From NCBI GenBank assembly GCA_002783405.1, contig PFGG01000004.1, positions 1 to 64,000 of the forward strand: 64,000 nt of DNA. Reading direction: 5' to 3'. The DNA comes from a bacterium (Candidatus Blackallbacteria) CG13_big_fil_rev_8_21_14_2_50_49_14. Lineage in GTDB: Bacteria; Cyanobacteriota; Sericytochromatia; UBA7694. The position numbers and the translations under genes were made by a program. The first letter of the stretch is position 1; the number at the start of each line of letters is the position of its first letter. Positions 35,773 to 44,761 of the stretch are shown here, piece by piece. A model generated the notes under the pieces. The model worked only from the letters and a program-made list of their open reading frames with translations. It searched no databases and was not told the origin of the DNA.

Positions 35773-36519
35773 ATGTATAAACTTGTACTTCTGCGCCATG
35801 GCGAAAGTGAATGGAACCGTGAAAACCGCTTTACGGGCTGGACAGACGTGGATTTGTCTGAAAAAGGCCGGGCCGAAGCCGCTGAAGCTGGGCGCTTGCT
35901 CAAAGCTGAAGGTTTTGCCTTTGATTTGGCCTTTACCTCGGTTTTAAAGCGCGCGATTCGCACGCTTTGGATGGCCTTGGATGAAATGGACCGTGTCTGG
36001 ATTGAGGTCCGCAAGGTTTGGCAGCTCAATGAACGCCATTATGGGGCTTTGCAGGGCTTGAACAAGGCCGAAACCGCAGCCCAGCATGGCGAAGATCAGG
36101 TCAAAGTCTGGCGGCGCAGTTATGATGTGCCCCCTCCTGAGCTTGAAAAAAGCGACGCGCGCTACCCAGGGCATGACCCCCGCTATGCGGGTTTGTCTGA
36201 AGCTGAATTGCCGCTGACAGAAAGTCTGGCCACTACCGTGGAGCGAGTCGTTCCCTATTGGGAAAAAGAAATTGCTCCTGCCATCAAAGCGGGCCGTCAG
36301 GTCTTGATTGCGGCCCATGGCAACAGTCTGCGTGCCTTGGTGAAATATCTCGATGGGGTGCCTGAAGCTGAAATCGTGGGCCTGAATATTCCCACGGGGA
36401 TTCCTTTGGTCTACGAGCTAGATGCAGATTTAAAACCCCTGCGCCATTATTATCTGGGAGATCCTGAAAAAGTTCAGGCTGCGATCAGCGGTGTGGCCAA
36501 TCAGGGCAAAGCCAAATAG
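35773..36519 (+). CDS. gpmA: 2,3-bisphosphoglycerate-dependent phosphoglycerate mutase
   Basis: A 248-residue glycolytic enzyme that interconverts 3- and 2-phosphoglycerate. The histidine phosphatase motif [12 protein letters not shown] (His10 forms the phosphohistidine) and [15 protein letters not shown] are typical. [16 protein letters not shown] is the substrate-binding stretch, and [16 protein letters not shown] holds the second catalytic histidine. Length and order match the dPGM branch exactly. It is transcribed alone and converges with the metallopeptidase gene, one base apart. Confidence 0.97.
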   Translation: MYKLVLLRHGESEWNRENRFTGWTDVDLSEKGRAEAAEAGRLLKAEGFAFDLAFTSVLKRAIRTLWMALDEMDRVWIEVRKVWQLNERHYGALQGLNKAETAAQHGEDQVKVWRRSYDVPPPELEKSDARYPGHDPRYAGLSEAELPLTESLATTVERVVPYWEKEIAPAIKAGRQVLIAAHGNSLRALVKYLDGVPEAEIVGLNIPTGIPLVYELDADLKPLRHYYLGDPEKVQAAISGVANQGKAK

Positions 36520-36520
36520 C

Positions 36521-38092
36521 TTAAAATTCCCAGCGGAAACCTACACGCACTTCGGTGGCTGGGGGTGTATTGACCCCGGCCATCCAGTTTTGGCGCACTT
36601 CGGCGTTGAAATGGTGATAATCTACACCCAGACCGGCATAGCCGCCTGCGCCTGCAGAAACTTTCGCGCCCAACATGCCGGCCTGGGCGACAGCCCCCAC
36701 CGTGGCATAGACACCGGCAGGGCTGTCGCTTGGTTTCCAGGCGGCTTTCAGCCCCAGTGAAGCTCGTGCCAGACCGGATTGATCTCCCCCCAGCAGCTGC
36801 AATTCCTGGGTGACACCGCCTTCAAAATGGCGCACAGAAAAGAGATCACTTTCACGGGAAATACCCACACCCGCCAAAATACGCCCTCCTTGGCTGGAGG
36901 CCACCAGGTGGATCCGTTCGGGGTCGGTGAAAAGGTTGCCATCTGAACCTGAATGGGTTTTACCGGGCGCCAAAAGCTGGTCAATCAGGGCATAGAGGGC
37001 GGCGTCTTTGCGTTGCAAAAGGGTTTTATCCCCGGTCAGATAGGTTTCCATGCCCTCAGCGAAATATTCGTAAGGATTGGTTTTGGCGTAGGAGGTAATA
37101 AAGCCCTCTTTGCCTTGGGTTTTCTTGTCTTTTTGCCAGGCCTGGCTGTAGAGGTTTTTCACGGCATCCCGTTGATCATCGTTGAGCAGATTGAGGTGAA
37201 TGACGTGGGCGAATTCATGGCTGAAAACGCCGTGGGGGATATAGTCCCGCAACATGCCGCCACGGTCGAGCATGCGCAGTGAAATTTTACGGGCGACCAG
37301 TCCCAGCAGGGGATCTTTGACCACATGGGCCCCTGGCATGATCACCCCAGCCGTGCCCTTGGGCAGCACCGTATCAAAGCGGGCATTGGTTTCGCCTGTG
37401 ACGAAGAAAAACTGAAAACCAGCGCCGTAGTTGTCATTGGCGATGGCATTCAGGCTGGGCAAGAGGCTGGGAAAATGCTGAAGGTAAACCTTGAGCTCAT
37501 CCAGCACCTGGCGTTGTTCGGCACGGTTCAGCACTGTAAAGTTTGAAAAGATCAGTTTGAATTCAGCTGAATCGAGCAGAGCGAATTCTGCGGGAGAGAA
37601 GTCTGCTGCATAATCTGCGGGGTTGAGATCCAGATCGCGTAAAATCGGCGTGACTTCGCTGTCGAGTTTCAGGGCTGCCAGTTGGGGGCGGTATTTATCG
37701 CGCTCAGGGCGGGGCAATTGCAGGAGCAGACCGCGCAATTCAAGTGCTTCACCAATTTCGAGCTTGCCATCTTTGAGGGCCAGGGCCAAAGCCGTGCGGA
37801 TCATATGGTGGGGTGAGCGCTCTTCGCCGGGGCTGAAAAGCCCCTGACTGCCCATCAGGGGCATGGCTTTGAGTAGGGCTTGAATCTCAGCAGGGCTGGC
37901 TTTGCGGCTCTGTTCGAGCAGAGAGGCGCTCAGGGGGCCAGGGGGGCTGGTTGGCCAGGGGAAGCGTGAATCGCTCTGGTATTGATCTTTGTGGCTCAGG
38001 ATCTCGGCCTGAGTAGGGCTGAGGGGCGGGCGGCTCAGGCGAGTGGGGGACGGTTGGGGGAGACTTTGGGCTTGAGGTTGAATGGCTTGCAT
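36521..38092 (-). CDS. Lethal-factor-like (ATLF) zinc metallopeptidase with barrel-like C-terminus
   Basis: A 523-residue protein. A Pro/Ser-rich N-terminus of about 60 residues and a helical part precede a gluzincin-type site: HGVFSHEFAHVIH with HExxH at about 292-296, and PYEYFAEGMETYL about 50 residues later, supplying the third ligand. This Y-x-x-x-x-E-G-x-E layout is typical of anthrax lethal factor-like (ATLF) peptidases. The last 110 residues alternate Gly, Ala and aromatic residues and end in RVGFRWEF, as outer-membrane barrel strands do, but no signal peptide is visible. ATG 38092 (with GGGGAG upstream) is preferred over 38113. Substrate unknown. Confidence 0.7.
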   Translation of the reverse strand: MQAIQPQAQSLPQPSPTRLSRPPLSPTQAEILSHKDQYQSDSRFPWPTSPPGPLSASLLEQSRKASPAEIQALLKAMPLMGSQGLFSPGEERSPHHMIRTALALALKDGKLEIGEALELRGLLLQLPRPERDKYRPQLAALKLDSEVTPILRDLDLNPADYAADFSPAEFALLDSAEFKLIFSNFTVLNRAEQRQVLDELKVYLQHFPSLLPSLNAIANDNYGAGFQFFFVTGETNARFDTVLPKGTAGVIMPGAHVVKDPLLGLVARKISLRMLDRGGMLRDYIPHGVFSHEFAHVIHLNLLNDDQRDAVKNLYSQAWQKDKKTQGKEGFITSYAKTNPYEYFAEGMETYLTGDKTLLQRKDAALYALIDQLLAPGKTHSGSDGNLFTDPERIHLVASSQGGRILAGVGISRESDLFSVRHFEGGVTQELQLLGGDQSGLARASLGLKAAWKPSDSPAGVYATVGAVAQAGMLGAKVSAGAGGYAGLGVDYHHFNAEVRQNWMAGVNTPPATEVRVGFRWEF

Positions 38093-38118
38093 AAATCGAG
38101 AGGCTCCCCGCATGAAAA

Positions 38119-38148
38119 ATTAAATAGACTTAATTATTATTTAATCAA
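38119..38148 (-). promoter_or_regulatory. Promoter of the metallopeptidase gene
   Basis: On the minus strand TTGATT (complement of 38143-38148) and TTTAAT (complement of 38119-38124) are 18 bases apart in a very AT-rich gap. The expected start would lie at about 38112, which argues for translation from ATG 38092 rather than 38113. Confidence 0.5.
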
Positions 38149-38178
38149 AATTTAATTTTAAAGTCAAGTTAAACCTAT

Positions 38179-39318
38179 CTATTCAAGCGCCGCCTTGAGA
38201 ATCTCAAGCACCCGCTCCAGTTCGGTCTGGGTATTGTAAAAATGGGGTGAAAAACGCAGATAGCGTTCCTCACGCAGAGAACATTCCACCTTGTTCTGGG
38301 TCAGAATTTCATACAGGTGGGTGGCCTGTGCCGGAGGCAGATCGAGGGTTAAAATTCCCAGGCGTTCTGAAGAATGGGCGGGGGTAATCACTTTGAGACC
38401 GAGATCTTCACAGGCGTCCCGCAGCCAGGCCGTTAAAAACAGAATATGGGTTTCAATCGTGTGCATGCCGATTTCTTCAAACAAACCGAGTGCGGCATGC
38501 AGACCCGCAATGCCCAGAAAATTGAGCGTGCCTGTTTCAAAACGGCAGGCATCGCCACGGAATTTCAGTTCATAATCCAAAAGATCCCATTCGTTCTCCA
38601 CACTCAGCCAGCCTGCAAAAACGGGTTTGAGTTCTGCTTGCAGGCGTTTGGAAATATATAAAAAGCCTGCACCAGCAGGGCCCATCAACCATTTGTGTCC
38701 ACCGCAGGAGACAAAATCAATGCCGAGGGTTTCGACATTCAAATCGGTAGCTCCCAGGGCTTGGATACTGTCGACACTCAACCAGGTGCCGTGTGCATGG
38801 CAAAGTTCGCTTAAACCTTCCAAATTTATGCGTTGGCCGCTTAAAAACTGAACTTGGCTGACCGAAAGCAGACGGGTGCGAGGGGTCATGGCGGCGGCAA
38901 AATCTTCAAGTGCCAGATAGTGGCCACGGGGGGTGACATAATCAATTTCAACACCGAGATGGCGCAGGTTTTCAAAGGGATAGACATTGGCGGGAAATTC
39001 CAGACGGTTGAGCAGGATGCGGTCACCGGGCTGCCAGGGAAAACTGGCAGCTAAAATATTGAAGCCACCGGAGGTATTTTGAGAAAAGGCAATCCGGTCG
39101 GCATGGGTATGCAAGAGGCGGGCCAGTCGCTCACGGGCTTCCTGCAGTTTGGGCTGAAAGGAAAAATAGTTCTCGATTTCTGTGAGGTGCCGTTGGGCAA
39201 TATACTCATTCAAAGTTTCAACCACACGGGTGGAAAAAGGACTGATCGCCGCGTGGTTGAGATAAATCTGGGTTTGAGTATGCGGAAAGAGTTCACGATA
39301 GGGGGCCGGAAAATTCAT
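38179..39318 (-). CDS. Class V aminotransferase (cysteine desulfurase-like)
   Basis: A 379-residue PLP enzyme of the class V group. YLNHAAISPF opens the fold, SVDSIQALGATDLNV holds the aspartate facing the PLP ring, and FVSCGGHKWLMGPAGAGFLY contains the Schiff-base lysine. The family includes cysteine desulfurases, isopenicillin N epimerases and kynureninases. No IscU- or SufU-like partner is nearby, so the reaction is open. ATG 39318 has GGAG 9 bases upstream and is better than TTG 39333. It lies just behind the terminator of the ribosomal operon and may receive read-through. Confidence 0.85.
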   Translation of the reverse strand: MNFPAPYRELFPHTQTQIYLNHAAISPFSTRVVETLNEYIAQRHLTEIENYFSFQPKLQEARERLARLLHTHADRIAFSQNTSGGFNILAASFPWQPGDRILLNRLEFPANVYPFENLRHLGVEIDYVTPRGHYLALEDFAAAMTPRTRLLSVSQVQFLSGQRINLEGLSELCHAHGTWLSVDSIQALGATDLNVETLGIDFVSCGGHKWLMGPAGAGFLYISKRLQAELKPVFAGWLSVENEWDLLDYELKFRGDACRFETGTLNFLGIAGLHAALGLFEEIGMHTIETHILFLTAWLRDACEDLGLKVITPAHSSERLGILTLDLPPAQATHLYEILTQNKVECSLREERYLRFSPHFYNTQTELERVLEILKAALE

Positions 39319-39338
39319 GGTTTTGTTCTCCAAATTAA

Positions 39339-39364
39339 AACAGGCAGCCCAGAGGCTGCCTGTT
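39339..39364 (-). terminator. Terminator of the ribosomal operon behind rplQ
   Basis: AACAGGCAGCC (39339-39349) and GGCTGCCTGTT (39354-39364) form a perfect 11-bp stem with loop CAGA. On the minus strand it is followed by TT (with the stem's own TT giving TTTT) and an AT-rich tail. It lies 20 bases after the rplQ stop. Confidence 0.75.
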
Positions 39365-39383
39365 CAAACATCTGCTTTAAGTA

Positions 39384-39854
39384 TCAGACCAGCTCAACCA
39401 GAGCCATGGGAGCGCCATCACCACGACGGGGGGGCAGGTGCAATACACGCACATAACCACCGTTGCGATCGGCATAACCAGGGGCAATGGTTTCAAACAG
39501 GCGCTGGGCGATTGTTTTTTCGCGTGCCTTTACCTGTTTGGACTTCTCATCACGCTTGACCACGCGATATTTGGTTTCGTCTACAATATCTTTCTTCTCC
39601 ACGGTCAAAACCACGGGTTTGCTGGAACGGTTTTCCAGCAGGTAGGAAGATACCAAACGACGGGCATTCAGATCTTCTTTGCCACGTTTGGCAAGGGTGA
39701 TCATCCGCTCAACTTCAGCTTTCACAGCTTTTGCTTTGGCTTCGGTGGTTTCCACACGGCCATGCTTCAAAACCTGGGTGGTCAGACTGCGCAGGAGGGC
39801 CCGGCGCTGATCGGCCGGCAGGCCAAGTTTATGACGTTTTTTCTTGTGTCTCAT
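39384..39854 (-). CDS. rplQ: 50S ribosomal protein L17
   Basis: A 156-residue L17. The opening [20 protein letters not shown] and [19 protein letters not shown] near the end are typical. Most bacterial L17 proteins have about 115-130 residues. The extra length here lies in the middle (about residues 73-125), a lysine-rich insertion with [20 protein letters not shown] between the usual halves. L17 sits near the exit tunnel of the large subunit. It follows rpoA by 8 bases and ends the operon before a strong terminator. Confidence 0.95.
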   Translation of the reverse strand: MRHKKKRHKLGLPADQRRALLRSLTTQVLKHGRVETTEAKAKAVKAEVERMITLAKRGKEDLNARRLVSSYLLENRSSKPVVLTVEKKDIVDETKYRVVKRDEKSKQVKAREKTIAQRLFETIAPGYADRNGGYVRVLHLPPRRGDGAPMALVELV

Positions 39855-39862
39855 GGATCAGT

Positions 39863-40852
39863 TTACTCCTCGTCTGCGTCTTCATCATCATCGTCTTTTT
39901 TACGCCCACCGCTGCGGAGCAGATAACCCATACTTTTGACTTTATCAATGACTTCTTCAGCAGATTTCTTACCGAAGTTCTTGATATCCATCAGTTCACG
40001 CTCAGATTTCTTGAGCAGATCTGACAGGTTAAAGATATTGGCACGCTTCAAGCAGTTATAGGCACGGATAGAGAGTTCCAGCTCTTCAATGCTGATCTCT
40101 TCTTCCTTGGATTTTTTGGGCTCATCTTCCTGTTCAGCCATCAGGCTGCCCACCATAGACATGCCTTCACCAGAAAGAACCGTAAAATGACGGAACTTTT
40201 CAGAAAGGATGGCGGCACTGGTGCTGATAGCTTTATCGGGAGCGATGCTGCCATCGGTCCAGACTTCCAGGATCAGTTTGTCAAAATTGGTGATCTGACC
40301 CACGCGGGTATTTTCAACCTTGTAATTGACACGGTGCACGGGCATGTAAATGGCGTCAATGGGGAGCCAGCCCAGAGGAAGTTCCTCACGGCGAACTTGT
40401 TCAGCAGGCACGAAGCCTTTGCCTTTTTCAACACGCATTTCCATTTCCAATTGGGCACCATCCTGAAGGGTGGCCAAACGAGCCGCTTTGTTAACCACTT
40501 CTACTTCACTGTCACAGACAATATCCGCAGCGGTCACATTCGCGGGCCCTTTGATGGACAAAGTCACAATTTTAGGACCTTCTCCATAGGATTTAAAGGC
40601 AACTTTTTTGAGGTTCATGATCACGTCAAGAACATCTTCAACCATGCCTTCAATCACAGAAAATTCATGCAAAACACCGTCAATTTTGACGGCAGTAATT
40701 GCTGCGCCTTCCAAATCGGAAAGCAAGACCCGACGCAGGGAGTTACCAAGGGTGGTACCATAACCCTGATCCAGAGGCTCGGCTACAAATTTGCCGTAGA
40801 GACCATCGGTCGTCTCAAAGGATTCCACACACTCAATGGTTGGGTTTTCCAT
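39863..40852 (-). CDS. rpoA: RNA polymerase alpha subunit
   Basis: A 329-residue alpha subunit. The N-terminal assembly domain contains LDQGYGTTLGNSLRRVLLSD, the dimer and beta-contact region. The C-terminal domain (about 245-310) contains LELSIRAYNCLKRANI and MDIKNFGKKSAEEVIDKV, the helix-hairpin-helix region that binds UP elements and activators. The tail is acidic (DDDDEDADEE). Its position between rpsK and rplQ, without rpsD, is informative about lineage. Confidence 0.98.
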   Translation of the reverse strand: MENPTIECVESFETTDGLYGKFVAEPLDQGYGTTLGNSLRRVLLSDLEGAAITAVKIDGVLHEFSVIEGMVEDVLDVIMNLKKVAFKSYGEGPKIVTLSIKGPANVTAADIVCDSEVEVVNKAARLATLQDGAQLEMEMRVEKGKGFVPAEQVRREELPLGWLPIDAIYMPVHRVNYKVENTRVGQITNFDKLILEVWTDGSIAPDKAISTSAAILSEKFRHFTVLSGEGMSMVGSLMAEQEDEPKKSKEEEISIEELELSIRAYNCLKRANIFNLSDLLKKSERELMDIKNFGKKSAEEVIDKVKSMGYLLRSGGRKKDDDDEDADEE

Positions 40853-40900
40853 AGGTATTCAGCGTTTAACCTTTCATTCCAGAGGTAATGAGTCTATCTC

Positions 40901-41299
40901 TTAGACTCTGCGCCGTTTGGGCGGGCGGCAACCGTTGTGGGGGATAGGAGTTACGTCACGGATACGGGAAATTCCCAGACCCACTGACTGTAAGGCACGG
41001 ATGGCGGTTTCGCGACCTGAACCAGGACCCTTCACATAAATATCTACTTCTTGCAGGCCATGATCCATGGCGGTGCGGGCTGCATTTTCAGCAGCAGACT
41101 GGGCGGCAAAGGGAGTACCCTTCTTTGCGCCTTTGAAACCGACGGTGCCGGCACTTGCCCAGGAAATGGTATTCCCCTGGCTATCGCTGATCGTAACGAT
41201 GGTGTTGTTGAAGGTGGATTGAATATGAACCACACCTTTGCTGACACTGCGTTTGATTTTGCGACGGGGCTTAGCGGTTGATTTGGCTTTGCGTGACAT
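40901..41299 (-). CDS. rpsK: 30S ribosomal protein S11
   Basis: A 132-residue S11 of normal length. The signature [20 protein letters not shown], then [20 protein letters not shown] and the basic end [12 protein letters not shown] are intact. S11 lines the platform of the small subunit near the mRNA exit channel. Within the infA-rplQ operon it follows rpsM by 15 bases and precedes rpoA by 48. Confidence 0.98.
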   Translation of the reverse strand: MSRKAKSTAKPRRKIKRSVSKGVVHIQSTFNNTIVTISDSQGNTISWASAGTVGFKGAKKGTPFAAQSAAENAARTAMDHGLQEVDIYVKGPGSGRETAIRALQSVGLGISRIRDVTPIPHNGCRPPKRRRV

Positions 41300-41314
41300 C
41301 TGCTCTTTCTCTCC

Positions 41315-41683
41315 TTATTTCCGTCCACGTCCGGCAACGGTCTTACGAACGCCGCGACGGGTTCTAGCATTGGTCCGAGTTCTTTGGCCGCGCACGGGTA
41401 GACCGCGACGGTGACGGATGCCTCGAAAAGTGCCGATTTCAATCAGGCGTTTAATATTCAATTGAACTTCCCGGCGAAGATCACCTTCTACCCGGATATT
41501 GTCGATTTCTTCGCGCAGACGAGCGACTTCGTCATCGGATAACTGATGTGTACGGGTATCAGGGTTGATACCTGTTCTCGTCAGAATTCCCTGACTTGTT
41601 TTCAGTCCAATACCAAAGATATAAGTCAGCGCAATTTCAATGCGTTTGTTGCGTGGCAAATCCACACCTGCAATACGTGCCAT
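41315..41683 (-). CDS. rpsM: 30S ribosomal protein S13
   Basis: A 122-residue S13 of normal length. [20 protein letters not shown] opens it. [14 protein letters not shown] is the helix-turn-helix region, and [20 protein letters not shown] is the RNA-binding tail that reaches the P-site tRNA. S13 also makes the bridge to the large subunit. Second small-subunit gene of the operon context, 41 bases after rpmJ. Confidence 0.98.
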   Translation of the reverse strand: MARIAGVDLPRNKRIEIALTYIFGIGLKTSQGILTRTGINPDTRTHQLSDDEVARLREEIDNIRVEGDLRREVQLNIKRLIEIGTFRGIRHRRGLPVRGQRTRTNARTRRGVRKTVAGRGRK

Positions 41684-41724
41684 AAATACGTCCAGTTAAC
41701 TCCTTTTCATTCTGTTCGCAAAGA

Positions 41725-41838
41725 TTATCCTTGGCGCTGCTTGTGTTTTGGATTTTCACAAATCACCATCACACGGCCTTTGCGTTTAATTACACGACAT
41801 TTGTTACAAATCGGTTTGACAGATGAGCGTACTTTCAT
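41725..41838 (-). CDS. rpmJ: 50S ribosomal protein L36
   Basis: A 37-residue protein found by reading the minus strand between infA and rps[21 protein letters not shown], then a stretch ending in [11 protein letters not shown]. It is the zinc-ribbon form, with Cys11, Cys14, Cys27 and His32 as ligands. The ATG complement lies at 41836-41838 and the TAA at 41725-41727. Position between infA and rpsM is the normal one. Confidence 0.97.
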   Translation of the reverse strand: MKVRSSVKPICNKCRVIKRKGRVMVICENPKHKQRQG

Positions 41839-41852
41839 AATCTTCTTCTCTC

Positions 41853-42071
41853 TTATTTCAATCGATACGTGATCCGCCCGCGGGTCAGGTCGTAGGGAGA
41901 CAACTCGACCTTTACCCGATCCCCTGGCAGGATCTTAATAAAGTTTTTGCGCATCCGCCCGGAGATATGGGCGAGAATTTCATGGCCGTTTTCCAGCTTC
42001 ACAGTAAACATGGCGTTCGGAAGCGATTGCTGGATCGCGCCTTCCATTTCAATAACGTCTTCTTTTCCCAT
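41853..42071 (-). CDS. infA: Translation initiation factor IF-1
   Basis: A 72-residue OB-fold protein, exactly the usual length. [40 protein letters not shown] and [11 protein letters not shown] are typical. IF-1 binds the A site of the small subunit during initiation. It is the first gene of the operon in this window, 25 bases downstream of the -10 box of the nearer promoter. Confidence 0.98.
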   Translation of the reverse strand: MGKEDVIEMEGAIQQSLPNAMFTVKLENGHEILAHISGRMRKNFIKILPGDRVKVELSPYDLTRGRITYRLK

Positions 42072-42095
42072 AAATTAATCTTTCTCTTAACCTGA

Positions 42096-42124
42096 ATTAT
42101 ACGTTCTCACCCAGACAGTGGCAA
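42096..42124 (-). promoter_or_regulatory. Promoter of the infA-rplQ operon (proximal)
   Basis: On the minus strand TTGCCA (complement of 42119-42124) and a perfect TATAAT (complement of 42096-42101) are 17 bases apart, 25 bases before the infA ATG. This is the best sigma-70 promoter in the window. Confidence 0.65.
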
Positions 42125-42223
42125 GTACAAGCATAGATGCCAGTACAGGTACAGATCGGCTTTGAACGGGGTCAAAACACAGGCTAACCACAGGCAAACC
42201 ACGGGGTATAACCGATGACTCGG

Positions 42224-42250
42224 ATTATAAGGTTGGGTGTATTTAGACAA
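42224..42250 (-). promoter_or_regulatory. Second candidate promoter of the infA-rplQ operon (distal)
   Basis: TTGTCT (complement of 42245-42250) and TATAAT (complement of 42224-42229) on the minus strand, with a 15-base spacer. It would give a leader of about 145 bases to infA. Weaker than the proximal promoter because of the short spacer. Confidence 0.4.
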
Positions 42251-42301
42251 AGAAGTATCTTAGCGCAATGCATAGCAAAAAGCCAGATGATTCAGCAGAG
42301 A

Positions 42302-43162
42302 TCATCGCAAAAAATAATATTTTTCGTATCTGTGCTGTGTGCCGGTGATCAGTTTGCTCCAATAGTCACATAGACGGCCTCTGGCATTTTTGTCTTGACA
42401 GCCATATTGCGCCAGTTGCAAACCGGCATAGCGTGCCCAGAGCAAGAGCAGGGTCTGGTGCACCGCTCCCAGGGGGCTGATATCTCCTTGTGGGCTTGGC
42501 AGCGTAAGCGTATTCTCGTGCAGTTGGGCTTGAGCATTCGGGAGACAGAACGCTTGAAATTGGGGGGGGATTCCTTCAAGCGCTAGATCGGGAAGCAGGT
42601 TGTGCAGATCGGGAGGGGCTTGGGCTGTTCCTGCCAAAGCCAGGGTGCTGGGACCCAGACTTTGTGTCCAGACCAACAAGCGATTTCCTTGAAAAAATTC
42701 AAGCATCCCCGGCGCTATCAGCGCGGCTTCTGTTTGCCAAAACCAGTAGCCCGCTTCAATTTTGTCTGTTGGACGCAGATCCAGGATCAGTGTGGAAGGT
42801 TGAGCTTCTGAAATAAATTCCTGGTCTTTGCTGAAGTTTACACCCCAACCCTGTGCATCAGCGCGCATCTGCCGCTGAACTTTTGTAAAGTCCAAAATAT
42901 GGGTGGGCCAGGCTGTGAGTAAGGTTTCACCGCTTTCAAGATAGCTGACAAGGCCTGTGCATTTTTCCTGCAGCCAGCTTTCAGGCCAAGCGGCTGGTGT
43001 TTCGCCAAACCAATCATAGGGAGATTCTGCCAGTGCCCAAAGTGAAACAGGAACCGTGGGCCCTGCGACTGTCACTTTTTGACCCGAGCGCGCGACCAAG
43101 AGTGCCAAGAGGCTGCTGGCGGGAGTTTCTCCCAAAATGATCAAATCGTTTGAAATTTGCAC
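42302..43162 (-). CDS. FAD/NAD-binding Rossmann-type oxidoreductase-like protein
   Basis: A 286-residue protein. The N-terminus NDLIILGETPASSLLALLVA followed by RSGQKVTVAGP is a beta-alpha-beta dinucleotide-binding unit, though the glycine motif is loosened to GETPAS. A later part (EAALIAPGMLEFFQGNRLLV) resembles the substrate domain of FAD-dependent oxidoreductases. No specific family could be named. GTG 43162 is chosen because AAAGGAGAG lies about 6 bases upstream. The frame is open for 65 more codons into the neighbouring gene, which looks spurious. It converges with the infA operon promoter region. Confidence 0.5.
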   Translation of the reverse strand: MQISNDLIILGETPASSLLALLVARSGQKVTVAGPTVPVSLWALAESPYDWFGETPAAWPESWLQEKCTGLVSYLESGETLLTAWPTHILDFTKVQRQMRADAQGWGVNFSKDQEFISEAQPSTLILDLRPTDKIEAGYWFWQTEAALIAPGMLEFFQGNRLLVWTQSLGPSTLALAGTAQAPPDLHNLLPDLALEGIPPQFQAFCLPNAQAQLHENTLTLPSPQGDISPLGAVHQTLLLLWARYAGLQLAQYGCQDKNARGRLCDYWSKLITGTQHRYEKYYFLR

Positions 43163-43209
43163 GTGACTCTCCTTTATTTCACGGGGCGCTATCCTATACA
43201 ATAACAGGT

Positions 43210-44673
43210 ATGCGCATTGATATCCGTGGTTCTGAATCTGATTTTTCTGGCTATCAGCCTGCTCGGGCGGGTCAGAATCAAGACTCTCCTGCTTTTCAGG
43301 CCTTGCTTGAACAGGCCTTGGGCTCTGCTGTGCTTGCCACACCTCAACCCTCTCCATCTTCTGCTGTTCCTGTGATGCTCAGCATGAACCCTGTAAATTT
43401 GACTGAAGATGAGTTAGATGCCCAAGAGGATCTTGAAATTCAAGAAGAAGAGTCTGAGCTGCTTGAGATTCGCGAAGAGTCCTATGAAGAAGATTTGCTT
43501 GAAAATGAAGAGGTCATGGAAGACCTTGTTGAGCAATGGGAGGAGGCCGCTCCCGGAGAAGAGGATAAGGTGTCGGAGCGGGAGCTTGACGATCTTTCAG
43601 ATCAAATGGACTTGCAGGATTTAGGCCTGGATCTTGCCGATGATTTACCCGAATTGGGCTTGGAGCCTGAATCAGCGATTTTAGACGGAGATTCTGATTC
43701 TTCGAATTCCCGCGATTCCTCAGAAGAAAAACAAGGCAAGGCCTCTGGCAAATCAGGGCAGGCTTACTCCGCCGAATCGGCTGCTGTGCAGGAACGCGAA
43801 ATGACCTATACCGAGATCCAGCATCTGGTGGATACGGTTTTGCATGGCAGCAGTACGTTGCCCTATAAACTTCACCGTGTTTTGGGCAAAGTGCTCGATA
43901 GCCTGATCTCTGGGCAGCGCTACCCTTTGGATCAACATACGCTTTTGGATCTTGATGTTTCTGAATGGAAAACTCTGTTTGAACTTTTTCCTCCCCGTTT
44001 TTTTCACGGTTTGATTCGACCTTTACAGCTCAATGCAGGGAATGATTTTCAGCAGATCAAGGCGGGTTATGCATTATTTGACAAGGTCTTTTATCAGCGT
44101 GGCTTGGAACCCCAGGATTTGGATTTACTTGAAGAACTCTGGGGGGCTTTGGTACCTTTGCCGAGCATGTTTACCAGCTGGTTACGTCAGCCTGAATTGC
44201 CCACCTTGTCTTTGACAGATTTACAATATCCGCTTGAGATGTTACAACAGCATCAGGGACTTTTACCTGGGGCCAGTGGCAGAATTCAGGGCCTGGCTTT
44301 GCAATATCTGCATCACCCTGAAACGGCGGTTGAATTGCTGAGTATCAGCCGACAAATTTTGCACGGACTGCCCTTAAACGAAGCCCAGAACCAATTGTTG
44401 AGTGAGAAACTTGCAGACTATTGTTTTTCAAATGCACTTCAATCATCAACCCAGATTGTGCCTATTTTAAGCAAGGCACTGGCAGGGCAAGATCTCAGTC
44501 AGGAAGAAATTTTGCAGATTTTGCAGGGGGCCTCTCAAAAAATTCTCAGCCATTTGCCCTATGCGCAGTTGCCAGCTTCTCTTCAGGAGATTATCGACTT
44601 TATTCATACGGATCCTGACCACAGTGAAGACAATATCCTGGCACTCTTTCTTGAGAATGAATCCCAGAGCTGA
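43210..44673 (+). CDS. Large acidic protein of unknown function
   Basis: A 487-residue cytoplasmic-looking protein. The first 200 residues are low in complexity and strongly acidic (many Glu/Asp/Leu repeats such as LEIQEEESELLEIREE). From about residue 210 a compact helical domain follows (YTEIQHLVDTVLHGSS, later LNAGNDFQQIKAGYALFDKV). Not recognised. ATG 43210 is chosen although its AGG is very near. The upstream in-frame ATG at 43150 lies inside the divergent gene. The two genes diverge from a 47-base gap with a TATACA box near 43194. Confidence 0.55.
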   Translation: MRIDIRGSESDFSGYQPARAGQNQDSPAFQALLEQALGSAVLATPQPSPSSAVPVMLSMNPVNLTEDELDAQEDLEIQEEESELLEIREESYEEDLLENEEVMEDLVEQWEEAAPGEEDKVSERELDDLSDQMDLQDLGLDLADDLPELGLEPESAILDGDSDSSNSRDSSEEKQGKASGKSGQAYSAESAAVQEREMTYTEIQHLVDTVLHGSSTLPYKLHRVLGKVLDSLISGQRYPLDQHTLLDLDVSEWKTLFELFPPRFFHGLIRPLQLNAGNDFQQIKAGYALFDKVFYQRGLEPQDLDLLEELWGALVPLPSMFTSWLRQPELPTLSLTDLQYPLEMLQQHQGLLPGASGRIQGLALQYLHHPETAVELLSISRQILHGLPLNEAQNQLLSEKLADYCFSNALQSSTQIVPILSKALAGQDLSQEEILQILQGASQKILSHLPYAQLPASLQEIIDFIHTDPDHSEDNILALFLENESQS

Positions 44674-44682
44674 GTAGAGTCC

Positions 44683-44691
44683 TGGTATAAT
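44683..44691 (+). promoter_or_regulatory. Extended -10 promoter of the MMPL gene (TGGTATAAT)
   Basis: TGG directly before a perfect TATAAT (44686-44691). The leader to the ATG at 44762 would be about 65 bases. No good -35 box at the normal distance. Confidence 0.5.
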
Positions 44692-44761
44692 AGAGCGTCC
44701 TTTCAGGTCACACGCATTGCTAACCCTTGCATTCTGGCTGCAAACAATATAGGAATCAACT

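Noticed and set aside
43163-43357. 65-codon N-terminal extension of the flavoprotein-like gene
   Set aside because: It overlaps the start of the divergent acidic protein gene, and the GTG at 43162 has a strong ribosome site.
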